Assembly: GCF_021117365.1 (NCBI RefSeq)
Contig: NZ_CP088262.1
Location: 558,001-622,000 of the forward strand
Source: Nocardioides sp. cx-173
Lineage (GTDB): Bacteria > Actinomycetota > Actinomycetes > Propionibacteriales > Nocardioidaceae
DNA length: 64,000 nucleotides
Direction of reading: 5' to 3'
The notes below the pieces were generated by a model, which was not told where the DNA came from, did not search any database, and was given only the letters and a program-made list of their open reading frames with translations. Made by a program: the position numbers and the translations under genes. This document shows positions 19,376 to 28,238 of this stretch, piece after piece. The first letter of the stretch is position 1. Each line of letters begins with the position of its first letter.

Positions 19376-20484
19376 CGCGCCCACCCGGGGTTGGTCGGCA
19401 GCGCGTCGAAGCGACCGACCGGCCGCAGCCCCCGGTACGCCGACACGACCGGGGCCAGCTCCGTGGGCGTCGCGCCGTGCAGGACGACGCTGTCGGCCCC
19501 CGCGTCGAGCTGGTCGAGCACCCGCCGCGCGCACGCGTCCGCGGACCCGGTCGCCGAGGCCGCCAGCCACTCGGCGGGCAGCACCTCGTCGCGCAGGTAG
19601 GTCAGCTGCTCGGTGGTCCCGACCGCGTCGAACGCGCCGGCGTAGCCCTGCACGAGGCGGTCCTCCCGGAAGCGCCGCAGGTCCGCGGGGTCCCAGCCGT
19701 TGGCGCGCACCAGCACCTCGCCGTACCCCTGCAGGTACGTCGCCAGCCGTCCCACCAGCTTGCGCAGCCGCTGCTCCTCGGGGATCGACTCCTCGACGAC
19801 GGCCAGCACCGCCCAGATCCGTACGGCGGCCGGGTCGCGGCCGGCGGCGGCGGCCGACTCGCGGACCAGGCGCACCGAGCGGGCCAGCGTCTCGTCGCCG
19901 AGGAACGTGTGCAGCACGACCCCGTCGGCCACGCGGCCGGCGAGCGCGAGCGACTTCGGCCCGATCGCCATCATCAGCACCGGGATGTGCTCGTCGAAGC
20001 CGCTGTCCTGGCTGAGGTAGGGGTAGCTCCCGGCCGGGCCCTCGTGGCCGAACGCCTCGCCGTGCCAGAGCCGGCGGTAGATCCCGACGGCGTCGGCCAG
20101 CTGGGCGCCGGTGACGCGGGGGAGCCCCATGACGTCGAAGAGCAGGTCGAAGCCGCGGCCCAGCCCGAGGGCGTAGCGCCCGCCGCTCATCCGGTGCAGC
20201 GTCGTGGCCATGGTGGCGGTGACCAGCGGGTGCCGGCTGTTGTGGTTGGTGGCGGCGGTGGCGACGCCGATCGTGGTCGACGCGGCGACCGCCGCTCCGG
20301 CGAGCACGGCGGCGTCCTTGACGTTGAACCGCTCGGAGAGGAACACCGACCCGATCCCCAGCCGCTCGGCCTCGCGGACCTCGCCGACCAGGTCGGCCGG
20401 ACTGGCGCTGTGCCCGGCCAGCCCGTAGCAGGCGAGCTCCGGCAGCTCCTGGGCCGAAGCGACACCCGGTGTGGTGTGCGTCAC
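19372..20484 (-). CDS. LLM class (luciferase-like) F420-dependent oxidoreductase
   Basis: 370 residues from GTG 20484. The TIM barrel of the luciferase-like family is clear: ERLGIGSVFLSERFNVKDAA, GVATAATNHNSRHPLVTA, MSGGRYALGLGRGFDLLFD and MMAIGPKSLALAGRVADGVV. Members use reduced F420 or FMN to reduce or oxidise varied substrates. Preceding codons (up to 20529) run through the palindrome at 20507-20518 and are unlikely to be translated. It heads a two-gene operon with the kinase-like gene. Confidence 0.88.
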   Translation of the reverse strand: MTHTTPGVASAQELPELACYGLAGHSASPADLVGEVREAERLGIGSVFLSERFNVKDAAVLAGAAVAASTTIGVATAATNHNSRHPLVTATMATTLHRMSGGRYALGLGRGFDLLFDVMGLPRVTGAQLADAVGIYRRLWHGEAFGHEGPAGSYPYLSQDSGFDEHIPVLMMAIGPKSLALAGRVADGVVLHTFLGDETLARSVRLVRESAAAAGRDPAAVRIWAVLAVVEESIPEEQRLRKLVGRLATYLQGYGEVLVRANGWDPADLRRFREDRLVQGYAGAFDAVGTTEQLTYLRDEVLPAEWLAASATGSADACARRVLDQLDAGADSVVLHGATPTELAPVVSAYRGLRPVGRFDALPTNPGWAR

Positions 20485-20506
20485 GTTCGCGGACGCTAGC
20501 AGGACT

Positions 20507-20518
20507 TGACACGTGTCA
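20507..20518. promoter_or_regulatory. Perfect palindrome TGACACGTGTCA
   Basis: A 12-base perfect palindrome 23 bases upstream of the LLM GTG. It overlaps a plus-strand TTGACA (20506-20511). It looks like an operator, perhaps for a TetR-type repressor; the regulator is not in the neighbourhood. Confidence 0.45.
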
Positions 20519-20534
20519 GGTGAGACCAAGCGAA

Positions 20535-20550
20535 GTTACCCACTGGTAAC
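20535..20550. promoter_or_regulatory. GTTACC-N4-GGTAAC palindrome at hotdog gene promoter
   Basis: A 6-4-6 palindrome whose right half overlaps TAACGT (20547-20552), the likely -10 box 8 bases before the ATG at 20561. A bound protein would block the promoter. Confidence 0.45.
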
Positions 20551-20560
20551 GTCTGGTCCC

Positions 20561-21040
20561 ATGAGTCAGGTCCTCACCCTCTGGAACCGCGCGAACGCCC
20601 TTCCCGTCCTCGGCGCCGGCGTCGGCCGTCGCGTGTTCTCCCTCGCCTTCGCCCAGAAGGCGCCGTACTTCGCCTCGATCCGCCCGTGCTTCACCGATCT
20701 GCGGCCCAACCGGGCCGAGCTGGTGATCCCCAGGCGCCGACGCGTCCACAACCACCTCGGGACGGTGCACGCGATCGCCCTGTGCAACGGCCTCGAGGCG
20801 GCGATGGGCGCGCTCGCCGAGGTGACGATCCCGGCCGACAAGCGGTGGATCCCCAAGGGGATGGAGGTCGCCTACACGGCCAAGGCCACCAGCGACATCA
20901 CGTGCATCGCCGAGACCGACCCCGAGCAGTGGACCTCCGACGACCCGGACCTGCCGGTGCGCGTCCGCGGCCTGCGCGACGACGGCACCGTGGTCATCGA
21001 GGGCGTCATCAAGCTGTGGGTGACGCCGAGGACGCGCTGA
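20561..21040 (+). CDS. Hotdog-fold DUF4442 family protein
   Basis: 159 residues. Motifs are APYFASIRPCFTDLRPNRAE, RRRRVHNHLGTVHAIALCNG and GLEAAMGALAEVTIP, the hotdog helix with an N-H-x-G-T-V-H active-site loop as in DUF4442 and thioesterase relatives. It probably binds or hydrolyses an acyl-thioester. Start ATG 20561 follows a TAACGT box. It is divergent from the LLM gene and its stop is two bases from the gluD stop, so it is convergent with the glutamate transporter. Confidence 0.8.
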   Translation: MSQVLTLWNRANALPVLGAGVGRRVFSLAFAQKAPYFASIRPCFTDLRPNRAELVIPRRRRVHNHLGTVHAIALCNGLEAAMGALAEVTIPADKRWIPKGMEVAYTAKATSDITCIAETDPEQWTSDDPDLPVRVRGLRDDGTVVIEGVIKLWVTPRTR

Positions 21041-21042
21041 CG

Positions 21043-21906
21043 TCAGATGGTCCCGCCGGTGTTCTCGCCACCCTGCATGTTGCCGATCCGGGTGACGTCC
21101 AGGGGGCTCTTCCTCCCGACCAGCTTGTGCTGCAGCCACGTCGCCAAGGCGGTGAGCAGCAGGTTGATGATGATGTAGATGCTGGCGATGACGATCATCG
21201 TGGGCACCCGGTTGTCGAACTCCAGGAAGATCTGCTTGTAGATCCGGGTGAGGCCCGGCGCCAGGACGTACTGCCCCAGCGCGGTGTCCTTCAGGGCCAC
21301 GATGCACTGGCTGATGATCGCGGGCAGCATGATCTTGACCGCCTGCGGCATGAGCACGATGTTCATGACCTGCGTCTTGCGCATGCCGATGGCGTACCCC
21401 GCCTCGCGCTGGCCCTTCGGCACGGCGTTGACCCCGGCGCGCAGCACCTCGGCGAGCACCGCGCCGTTGTAGAGGGTCAGCGCGATGACCACGGCCCAGA
21501 ACGACGAGCCGTTGTTGTTGATGCCCAGCGCGAACCAGGTGAAGACCATGAGCAGCAGGACGGGTACGGCGCGGAAGAACTCGACCACCAGCCATGCCGG
21601 CCACCGGACCAGTCGGTGGTCCGAGAGCTTCGCGACGCCGAGCAGGAAGCCGAGCACGCAGGCGCCGATGACCGCCGCCCCCGCCATCTTGAGGGTGTTG
21701 AGCAGACCGTCGACGATGATCACGCGGACGTAGTCGGGGGTGACGAAGACCTCCCACTTGTCGCCCTCGAACACCCCGGCGTCGTAGAAGCGCTTGATCA
21801 CGAAGGCCAGCACCCCGAGGACGGCGAGAAGTCCCAGCACGCCGTAGAGCCGGTGCCGGCGAACGGTGCGTGGCCCGGGTGCGTCGAAGAGCACGGAGTC
21901 GCTCAC
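21043..21906 (-). CDS. gluD: Glutamate/amino acid ABC transporter permease, GluD type
   Basis: 287 residues from GTG 21906 (GGAGGG about 8 bases upstream), overlapping the gluC stop as GTGA. Membrane helices begin at LYGVLGLLAVLGVLAFVI. The HisM/GlnP core has VEFFRAVPVLLLMVFTWFAL and the EAA loop EVLRAGVNAVPKGQREAGYAIG, which contacts the ATPase. A C-terminal cytoplasmic tail follows the last helix. It forms the membrane channel together with GluC. Confidence 0.9.
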   Translation of the reverse strand: MSDSVLFDAPGPRTVRRHRLYGVLGLLAVLGVLAFVIKRFYDAGVFEGDKWEVFVTPDYVRVIIVDGLLNTLKMAGAAVIGACVLGFLLGVAKLSDHRLVRWPAWLVVEFFRAVPVLLLMVFTWFALGINNNGSSFWAVVIALTLYNGAVLAEVLRAGVNAVPKGQREAGYAIGMRKTQVMNIVLMPQAVKIMLPAIISQCIVALKDTALGQYVLAPGLTRIYKQIFLEFDNRVPTMIVIASIYIIINLLLTALATWLQHKLVGRKSPLDVTRIGNMQGGENTGGTI

Positions 21907-22592
21907 AGGGCCACCCTCCATCGGCGCTCGAGTCTGTAGGAGATGAAGGAGAAGACCTCGACGATCACGATGTAGCCGATCGCGAAGCAGACGAAGATCC
22001 CGAACTTCTGGGTGGCGCCGAAGTCGTTGAGCAGACTACGCATGTCGTAGGTCGCCTCGGCGACGCCGAAGACCGCGGCCACCGAGGTGTTCTTGATGAG
22101 GGCGATCTGCACGCTCGCCAGCGGCGGCAGTGAAGCGCGGAAGGCGAGCGGCAGGACGACCTGGCGCATGACGCCGCCGAAGGGCAGCCCGATCGCGCGG
22201 GCGGCCTCGGCTTGGCCGAGGGGCACCGCGTTGATCCCCGAGCGGAGCGCCTCGCAGACGAACGCCGAGGTGTAGAGGCTCAACGAGGCCACGGCGGCGC
22301 CGAACAGCGTCGTGAAGTCGTAGCCGCCGATGCTGACGTCGAGCCACTTGAAGTTGATGCCGAGCGGGGGTGCGGCGAAGGAGAAGAACCCGAACACGAT
22401 CACCAGGGGGGTGTTGCGCACCACGGTGACGTAGACCGACGCGGCGGTGCGGAGCACGGCGATCGGGCCGACCCGCATGGCGACGAGCAGCGTGCCCAGC
22501 ACCAGGGAGAGGAAACCCGAGACGAGGAAGAGCGCGAAGGTGTAGCCGAAGGCCTTGAGATAGGCGTCGAAGTTGTCGAGGACGGCCTGCAC
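21903..22592 (-). CDS. gluC: Glutamate/amino acid ABC transporter permease, GluC type
   Basis: 229 residues with about five membrane helices (TFALFLVSGFLSLVLGTLLV first). VYVTVVRNTPLVIVFGFFSF and the EAA loop EALRSGINAVPLGQAEAARAIG identify a polar amino acid permease. The start is ATG 22592 with a GGAG a few bases upstream. A perfect hairpin (22615-22645) separates it from gluB, which should lower permease levels relative to the binding protein. Confidence 0.9.
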   Translation of the reverse strand: MQAVLDNFDAYLKAFGYTFALFLVSGFLSLVLGTLLVAMRVGPIAVLRTAASVYVTVVRNTPLVIVFGFFSFAAPPLGINFKWLDVSIGGYDFTTLFGAAVASLSLYTSAFVCEALRSGINAVPLGQAEAARAIGLPFGGVMRQVVLPLAFRASLPPLASVQIALIKNTSVAAVFGVAEATYDMRSLLNDFGATQKFGIFVCFAIGYIVIVEVFSFISYRLERRWRVAL

Positions 22593-22614
22593 GGCTCTCC
22601 TTCCCAGGTGGTGC

Positions 22615-22645
22615 GTCCGGGGCGGCGCGTCGCGCCGCCCCGGAC
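22615..22645 (-). terminator. GC hairpin between gluB and gluC (attenuator)
   Basis: Fifteen-base perfect arms (22615-22629 and 22631-22645) with a near-absent loop, just after the gluB stop. It probably ends or slows part of the transcripts and protects gluB mRNA, the usual way to make more binding protein than permease. Confidence 0.65.
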
Positions 22646-22657
22646 GTCAGTGGTCGA

Positions 22658-23557
22658 TCAGGCCGCGGGGCACTCGTCGAGCGCCGGCGGGTCGGGGGTC
22701 TCGACGCCCGAGGGGCCGAGCGTGTCCTCGAACGCCTTCGCCCACGAGCCGTCCTCGAAGCTCTCCTCGAGGACGCCGTTGATCCACTCGCACATCTCGG
22801 GGTGCTCCAGGCTGTAGCCGACGCCGATGCGCTCCTCGGAGAACTCGTCACCGACGACCTTCAGCTGGCCCTCGTTCTGGGCGGCGAAGCCCGCCAGGAT
22901 CGAGCCGTCGGTCGACATCGCGGCCACCGTGCCGTCGAGCACCTTCTGCACGCACTCGGAGTAGCTGTCGAAGCCCACACCCTTGGCGCCCTTCTCGTTG
23001 ATGCGGTCGATCGAGGTCGAGCCCGTCACCGAGCAGACCTCCTGGCCCTTGAGGTCGTCGATGCTCTCGACGTCGCTGTCGGCCGGCACCAGCAGCTGCT
23101 GGCCGGTGGTGAAGTACGGGCCGGTCTGGCCGACGACCTGGCGTCGCTCGTCGGTGATCGAGTACGACGCGAGCACCAGGTCGACCTTGCCCTCGGTGAG
23201 GAACGGCTCGCGGTTGTCGGAGACCGTCTCCTCCCACGTGGTGGCGTCGGTGTCCTCCGGGTCGATGCCCAGGTCGGCCACCAGCAGCTTGGCGATCTCC
23301 ACGTCGAAGCCCGAGGGGACGTCGGCGGTCGCGCCCTTGAAGCCCAGGCCCGGCTGGTCGTACTTGACGCCGACGGTGATCTTGCCCGCCTCGGCCAGCT
23401 CCTTCATGTAGGTGCCGTCCTCGAAGTCGTCGGCGGCGTTCTCCTTCACCTCGACGTCGTTCCCGCCCTCGTCGTCGCTGCCCGCGTCGCCGCAGGCGGC
23501 CAGGCTGAGCGTCAGCCCGAGCACCGCGATCGCGGCCTTGATCCTCGTGTGTCGCAT
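22658..23557 (-). CDS. gluB: Glutamate-binding lipoprotein, GluB type
   Basis: 299 residues from ATG 23557 (AAGGAG 7 bases upstream; a TTG two codons earlier is less likely). The signal peptide ends in the lipobox LSLAACGDAG, so the protein is anchored outside by a lipidated Cys. The mature part is a type II periplasmic-binding fold: ITVGVKYDQPGLGFKG, GFDVEIAKLLVADLGI, REPFLTEGKVDLVLASYSIT and GQEVCSVTGSTSIDRI. It delivers glutamate to GluC/GluD. It lies 12 bases after gluA. Confidence 0.92.
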   Translation of the reverse strand: MRHTRIKAAIAVLGLTLSLAACGDAGSDDEGGNDVEVKENAADDFEDGTYMKELAEAGKITVGVKYDQPGLGFKGATADVPSGFDVEIAKLLVADLGIDPEDTDATTWEETVSDNREPFLTEGKVDLVLASYSITDERRQVVGQTGPYFTTGQQLLVPADSDVESIDDLKGQEVCSVTGSTSIDRINEKGAKGVGFDSYSECVQKVLDGTVAAMSTDGSILAGFAAQNEGQLKVVGDEFSEERIGVGYSLEHPEMCEWINGVLEESFEDGSWAKAFEDTLGPSGVETPDPPALDECPAA

Positions 23558-23569
23558 ACGCAATCTCCT

Positions 23570-24346
23570 TCAGTGCTTGAGGATCTTGCCGAGGAAGTCC
23601 TTGGCCCGATCGCTCTGGGGGTTGGTGAAGAACTGCTCGGGGGTGTTCTCCTCGACGATCTGGCCGTCGGCCATGAAGAGCACCCGGTCGGCCGCCGTCC
23701 GGGCGAAGCCCATCTCGTGGGTGACCACGACCATCGTCATGCCGCGTTCGGCGAGGTCGACCATGACGTCGAGGACCTCTCGGATCATCTCGGGGTCGAG
23801 CGCCGAGGTCGGCTCGTCGAAGAGCATGACCTTGGGCTCCATGGCCAGCGCACGGGCGATCGCGACGCGCTGCTGCTGCCCGCCGGAGAGCTGGGCGGGG
23901 TACTTGCCGGCCTGCTGGGCGATGCCGACCCGGTCCAGGAGCTCCTTCGCCCGGGCCTCGGCCTCGGCCTTGGGCATCTTGCGGACCTTGATCGGTCCCA
24001 GCGTGACGTTCTCGAGGATCGTCTTGTGGGCGAAGAGGTTGAAGCTCTGGAACACCATGCCGACCTCGGCGCGCAGGTTGGCCAGCGCCTTGCCCTCCTG
24101 CGGGAGCGGCTGCCCGTCGAGGGTGATCGAGCCCTTGTCGATGGTCTCGAGCCGGTTGATGGCGCGGCACAGCGTCGACTTGCCGGACCCCGACGGCCCG
24201 ATGACGACGACCACCTCGCCGCGGTGGACGGTGAGGTTGATGTCCTGCAGCACGTGCAGGTCGCCGAACCATTTGTCGACCTTGTCGAGCACGACGAGCG
24301 GCTCGCCCGTCTGCGGGGTCCGCTCCTCGTTCTCCAGCGTCGTCAT
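23570..24346 (-). CDS. gluA: Glutamate ABC transporter ATPase, GluA type
   Basis: 258 residues from ATG 24346. Walker A is [18 protein letters not shown], the Q loop [17 protein letters not shown], the signature [19 protein letters not shown], and Walker [14 protein letters not shown] with the [11 protein letters not shown] switch. This is the polar amino acid subgroup. Gene order ATPase, binding protein, two permeases is the same as gluABCD of Corynebacterium, which imports glutamate. Start codons further upstream would run into the divergent methyltransferase promoter. Confidence 0.93.
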   Translation of the reverse strand: MTTLENEERTPQTGEPLVVLDKVDKWFGDLHVLQDINLTVHRGEVVVVIGPSGSGKSTLCRAINRLETIDKGSITLDGQPLPQEGKALANLRAEVGMVFQSFNLFAHKTILENVTLGPIKVRKMPKAEAEARAKELLDRVGIAQQAGKYPAQLSGGQQQRVAIARALAMEPKVMLFDEPTSALDPEMIREVLDVMVDLAERGMTMVVVTHEMGFARTAADRVLFMADGQIVEENTPEQFFTNPQSDRAKDFLGKILKH

Positions 24347-24445
24347 GCCCGGGACCCTAGCGGCCCGTAGTCGCATCGAGCCATCTTGAGACTGTGGTGA
24401 TGCACACCCGTGACCCTGGCGGGCCCGCACGGCGTCCGCTCTGGG

Positions 24446-24451
24446 TAGCCT
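24446..24451 (+). promoter_or_regulatory. TAGCCT -10 box
   Basis: TAGCCT lies 8 bases before ATG 24460 and supports a leaderless methyltransferase transcript starting there rather than at the in-frame ATG 24394. Confidence 0.4.
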
Positions 24452-24459
24452 GCAGGCCC

Positions 24460-25311
24460 ATGCCGTTGACCACTCCCCGTCTCGCCGCCGCCGCGCTGCG
24501 CCGCCTGCGCGGCGCGCGCCCCGCCGAGCCGGCTCCCGGGCCTGGACGGCCGGAGCGGCCGGCCGGCCCGCCGTCCGCCGCGCCCGCCGGCTCGCTGCGC
24601 CTGGACGGCGGCTTCACCGACCGCTTCCCGGGCTTCCTCGACACCAGCCAGACCTCGTCGTACCCGTGGCGGCTCAACCTGCGCCACGAGGCGATCTTCA
24701 CGATGAACCGGCAGCTCTTCGACGGGGCCCGGGTGCTCGACATCGCCAGCCACGACGGCCGCTGGTCGATGGCCGCGCTGGACGCCGGCGCCGCCCACGT
24801 CACCGGCATCGAGGCCCGCCCCGAGCTCGTGGCGCACGCGGGGGAGAACCTCGCCCGCTACGGCGTCACGGCCGACCGCTTCTCCTTCGAGGCCGGGGAC
24901 GTCTTCGACTTCCTGGCGCGGGAGGGCCATGAGTACGACGTGGTCCTGTGCCTGGGCTTCCTCTACCACACGCTGCGCCACACCGAGCTGCTCGGACGGG
25001 CCCGCGACACCGGCGCCCGGCACCTGGTGATCGACACCGAGGTGCACCGCCACCCCGAGACGATCGTGCGCCTCGCGACCGAGCCCGTCGAGCGCGAGGG
25101 CAACGCCGTACCCGACGGCTATGCGCCCGGCGACACCGTCATCACCGGCCGCCCCACCCTGTCCGCGCTCGAGCTCCTCGGGCGCTCGACCGGCTTCGAG
25201 CTCACCCGCCTGGCCGACTGGGACGGGCTGCTGCGTGACAACCCCGACGCCACCCAGATCAGCGACTACCGCATCGGCCGCCGGCTGACCGCCACCTTCG
25301 AGCGTCGCTGA
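24460..25311 (+). CDS. Class I SAM-dependent methyltransferase
   Basis: 283 residues. After a Pro/Ala/Arg-rich N-terminal 45 residues comes the Rossmann core: [20 protein letters not shown] (motif I), [14 protein letters not shown] (motif II), [20 protein letters not shown] and [16 protein letters not shown]. The layout resembles DUF1698/CmoB-like and natural-product methyltransferases; the substrate is unknown. The start follows a TAGCCT box. It is divergent from gluA and 28 bases upstream of miaB. Confidence 0.8.
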   Translation: MPLTTPRLAAAALRRLRGARPAEPAPGPGRPERPAGPPSAAPAGSLRLDGGFTDRFPGFLDTSQTSSYPWRLNLRHEAIFTMNRQLFDGARVLDIASHDGRWSMAALDAGAAHVTGIEARPELVAHAGENLARYGVTADRFSFEAGDVFDFLAREGHEYDVVLCLGFLYHTLRHTELLGRARDTGARHLVIDTEVHRHPETIVRLATEPVEREGNAVPDGYAPGDTVITGRPTLSALELLGRSTGFELTRLADWDGLLRDNPDATQISDYRIGRRLTATFERR

Positions 25312-25339
25312 CCCGGAGGCCACGTACGCTGGGTCGGTC

Positions 25340-26812
25340 ATGAGCAGCGCGCGCACGTACGAGGTCCGCACCTACGGGTGCCAGATGAACGTCCACGACT
25401 CCGAGCGGCTGACCGGCCTGCTCGAGACGGCGGGCTACGTCGCCGCGCCGGCGGACCGCCAGGCAGACGTGGTCGTGTTCAACACCTGCGCCGTGCGCGA
25501 GAACGCCGACAACAAGCTCTACGGCAACCTGTCGCACCTGGCGCCGATCAAGGCCGCCAACCCGAACCTGCAGATCGCGGTCGGCGGCTGCCTGGCGCAG
25601 AAGGACCGCGAGACGATCACGGCCAGGGCGCCGTACGTCGACGTCGTGTTCGGCACCCACAACATCGGCTCGCTGCCGGTGCTGCTGGAGCGGGCGCGGG
25701 TGCAGCAGGAGGCACAGGTCGAGATCCTGGAGTCCCTCGACGTCTTCCCCTCGACGCTGCCGACCAAGCGCGAGTCGGCGTACGCCGCCTGGGTGTCGGT
25801 GTCGGTGGGCTGCAACAACACCTGCACGTTCTGCATCGTGCCGGCGCTGCGCGGCAAGGAGAAGGACCGCCGTCCCGGCGAGATCCTCGCCGAGATCGAG
25901 GCACTGGTCGCCGAGGGCGTCTCGGAGGTCACGCTGCTGGGGCAGAACGTCAACGCCTACGGGGTGGAGTTTGGCGACCGGCAGGCGTTCTCCAAGCTGC
26001 TGCGGGCGTGCGGGTCGGTCGAGGGGCTGGAGCGGGTGCGGTTCACCTCGCCGCACCCCGCGGAGTTCACCGACGACGTCATCGAGGCGATGGCCGAGAC
26101 CCCCAACGTGATGCCGTCGCTGCACATGCCACTGCAGTCCGGCTCCGACAAGGTCCTCAAGGACATGCGCCGCTCCTACCGCTCCTCGAAGTACCTCGGG
26201 ATCATCGAGCGGGTCCGCGCCGCCCTGCCCGACGCCGCGATCACCACCGACATCATCGTGGGCTTCCCCGGCGAGACCGAGGCGGACTTCCAGGCCACGC
26301 TGGACGTCGTGCGGCAGTCGCGGTTCTCGGGCGCCTTCACCTTCCAGTACTCCAAGCGCCCCGGCACCCCCGCGGCCACGCTGCCGGACCAGGTCCCGCC
26401 CGAGGTGGTCAAGGACCGCTACGGGCGCCTGGCCGACCTCGTCAACGAGGTCGCCTGGGAGGAGAACAAGCGCCTCGTCGGCCGCCGCGTCGAGCTGATG
26501 GTCGCCGAGGGCGAGGGCCGCAAGGACGCCGCCACGCTGCGCCTGTCCGGCCGGGCCCCCGACAACCGGCTGGTCCACTTCGCCGCCGACTCGCTGGTCG
26601 AGAGGCCGCGGCCCGGCGACATGGTCACCGTCGACGTCACGTACGCCGCCCCGCACCACCTGGTCGCGGACGCGCCGGCGACCGTGCGCCGTACCCGCTC
26701 GGGGGACGCGTGGGAGGCCCGCCAGGCCCAGCCCTCAGGGGCCGGGGTCTCGCTCGGGATGCCCAGCCTCGGCGTGCCCGCGCCGCTCGCCGACGCCCCG
26801 GCCTGCCGCTGA
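25340..26812 (+). CDS. miaB: tRNA-2-methylthio-N(6)-dimethylallyladenosine synthase
   Basis: 490 residues. The N-terminal UPF0004 domain supplies three cluster Cys ([22 protein letters not shown]). The radical-SAM domain has [12 protein letters not shown] (CxxxCxxC). A TRAM domain follows near 385-450. The last 35 residues are a family-unlike Pro/Ala tail. MiaB adds the methylthio group to i6A37 in tRNAs reading U-starting codons. The partner enzyme miaA lies 2.3 kb downstream. TACGCT nine bases before the ATG is a likely -10 box. Confidence 0.97.
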   Translation: MSSARTYEVRTYGCQMNVHDSERLTGLLETAGYVAAPADRQADVVVFNTCAVRENADNKLYGNLSHLAPIKAANPNLQIAVGGCLAQKDRETITARAPYVDVVFGTHNIGSLPVLLERARVQQEAQVEILESLDVFPSTLPTKRESAYAAWVSVSVGCNNTCTFCIVPALRGKEKDRRPGEILAEIEALVAEGVSEVTLLGQNVNAYGVEFGDRQAFSKLLRACGSVEGLERVRFTSPHPAEFTDDVIEAMAETPNVMPSLHMPLQSGSDKVLKDMRRSYRSSKYLGIIERVRAALPDAAITTDIIVGFPGETEADFQATLDVVRQSRFSGAFTFQYSKRPGTPAATLPDQVPPEVVKDRYGRLADLVNEVAWEENKRLVGRRVELMVAEGEGRKDAATLRLSGRAPDNRLVHFAADSLVERPRPGDMVTVDVTYAAPHHLVADAPATVRRTRSGDAWEARQAQPSGAGVSLGMPSLGVPAPLADAPACR

Positions 26813-27540
26813 TGCCCGCCGACGCCCCCACGATCCTGGCGACCTCCGGCGGCATCGTCGCCGGCGAGCGCACCCGCTGGGAGATCGGTCCCCTCACCCG
26901 GCACGCGATCGAGCTGGCCGGCGTGACCGGCCGCGCGCCGCGGGTCTGCTACCTCGGCACCGCCGGCGGCGACTCGACCGAGGGCATCCGCAACTTCTAC
27001 GACCTGGCGCAGCTGGCCGGGCTGCACGGCTCGCACGTGCAGCTGTTCACGATGCCCAACGTGCCGGACCTGCGCGAGCACCTGCTGTCGCAGGACGTCA
27101 TCTGGGTGTTCGGTGGCAGCGTCGCCGGCCTGCTGGCGATGTGGGAGCTGCACGGGGTCGGTGAGGTCATGCGTGAGGCCTGGGAGGTCGGAGTCGTCCT
27201 CACCGGCGTCTCGGCCGGGTCGATCTGCTGGCACGTCGGCGGCACGACCGACTCCTTCGGCCCGGACCTGCGACCGATCACCAACGGCCTGGCCCTGCTG
27301 CCGTACTCCAACGGCGTCCACTACGACTCCGAGGAGCAGCGCCGCCCGCTCTTCCAGTCCCTGGTCGCGGGCGGCACCCTCCCGCCCGGCTACGCCACCG
27401 ACGACGGCGCCGGCCTGCTCTACCGCGGCACCGAGCTCGTCGAGGCGCTCGCGGAGAACGACCGGGCCGGCGCGTACTTCGTCGACCGCACCGCCGCCGG
27501 CGAGGCCGTGGAGACCGAGCTCGACGTACGCCGACTCTGA
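26812..27540 (+). CDS. Peptidase E, S51 family (alpha-aspartyl dipeptidase-like)
   Basis: 242 residues. RVCYLGTAGGDSTEGIRNFYD, WVFGGSVAGLLAMWELHGV and the nucleophile strand VLTGVSAGSICWHVGG place it in S51, with Ser in the GxSAGS turn. S51 enzymes cleave Asp-X dipeptides; cyanophycinases are close relatives. Its ATG overlaps the miaB stop (TGATG), so it is translated with miaB. The gene ends 12 bases before a large inverted repeat. Confidence 0.87.
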   Translation: MPADAPTILATSGGIVAGERTRWEIGPLTRHAIELAGVTGRAPRVCYLGTAGGDSTEGIRNFYDLAQLAGLHGSHVQLFTMPNVPDLREHLLSQDVIWVFGGSVAGLLAMWELHGVGEVMREAWEVGVVLTGVSAGSICWHVGGTTDSFGPDLRPITNGLALLPYSNGVHYDSEEQRRPLFQSLVAGGTLPPGYATDDGAGLLYRGTELVEALAENDRAGAYFVDRTAAGEAVETELDVRRL

Positions 27541-27551
27541 CCTGACCCCCC

Positions 27552-27666
27552 GGTGGTTGAGGTGCGAGGAGCGCTAGCGACGAGCCTCGAAACCCGGTGA
27601 GCCGGGAAGCGGCCTTGGGTACGCGGGGGTGGTTTCGAGGCTCGCTTCGCTCGCACCTCAACCACC
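27552..27666. repeat. REP-like paired inverted repeat
   Basis: The left arm (27552-27594) and right arm (27631-27666) are inverted copies of one element. Both share a 17-base end (ggtggttgaggtgcgag) and a 13-base end (gagcctcgaaacc). The centres differ: 13 bases (gagcgctagcgac) on the left, 6 on the right. The pair sits between convergent genes and can fold into one long hairpin. From general knowledge, very similar elements are frequent between genes in Nocardioides genomes; this was not checked here. Confidence 0.7.
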
Positions 27667-27672
27667 GTGTGC

Positions 27673-27957
27673 TCAGTCGGAGCGGGGGTCCTTGCTGGAG
27701 TAGCCGGCCTTGGGCTCGAGGCCCTCGGGCTGGGGCTCCACGTTGCCGGTGGACTGCTCGGGCGGGGTGTCGTCGCCGGGGGCGGGGCGGCCCTCGCTGG
27801 TGTCGCGGACGCCGGTGGCGGCGTGCTGTCCCGGGCCGGCGTGGCCCTCGCGCTCGCTGCTGACGCCCAGGTCGCCCGAGGGGTCCTGGTCGGACTCGGT
27901 GACGTCGTAGTCGTCGTCGGGGACGTCGGGGCGCCCCTCGTGGCCTGCGGTGCTCAT
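27673..27957 (-). CDS. Small acidic disordered protein (94 aa)
   Basis: A 94-residue hydrophilic protein rich in D, E, G, P and S, with no hydrophobic core: MSTAGHEGRPDVPDDDYDVT, then repeated EGxxxPGDDTPPE-like stretches and a C-terminal YSSKDPRSD. No family recognised. It is the last gene of a five-gene minus-strand operon; its ATG overlaps the stop of the preceding 94-residue gene. Composition suggests a disordered protein, perhaps protective in dry or osmotic stress (inference). Confidence 0.6.
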   Translation of the reverse strand: MSTAGHEGRPDVPDDDYDVTESDQDPSGDLGVSSEREGHAGPGQHAATGVRDTSEGRPAPGDDTPPEQSTGNVEPQPEGLEPKAGYSSKDPRSD

Positions 27958-28238
27958 ACGGGGTTCTCCCGGTCGGCCTCGTCGGCACCGCCGGTGTTGT
28001 CCTCGTCGGACATCTGCTGCGTGGCCTTGGTCGAGGTGTCCTCGTCCTCCTGCACCTCGTCGGGCTCGCCCTGCGTGGCCGGGTTGTCCTGCGGGTCGAG
28101 GTCGGCGGGCACCGGGTCGCCGTCCGCGGACTCGCCGTCCACGCCGTCACCGTGGTCGATCGCGTCCACCCCGCCCGGGTTGGGCTCGCCCGGCTCGATC
28201 TCCGGGTCGGGCTTGGGGCCGAGGTCTGCGTCAGGCAT
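27954..28238 (-). CDS. Small acidic disordered protein (94 aa)
   Basis: 94 residues, extremely acidic and without aromatic residues: MPDADLGPKPDPEIEPGEPN, then DHGDGVDGESADGDPVPAD and KATQQMSDEDNTGGADEAD. No family recognised. AAGGAG stands 5 bases before the ATG. The start overlaps the NUDIX gene by 8 bases, and the stop overlaps the next small gene (ATGA). Its length equals that of the next protein but the two do not align well. Confidence 0.6.
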   Translation of the reverse strand: MPDADLGPKPDPEIEPGEPNPGGVDAIDHGDGVDGESADGDPVPADLDPQDNPATQGEPDEVQEDEDTSTKATQQMSDEDNTGGADEADRENPV

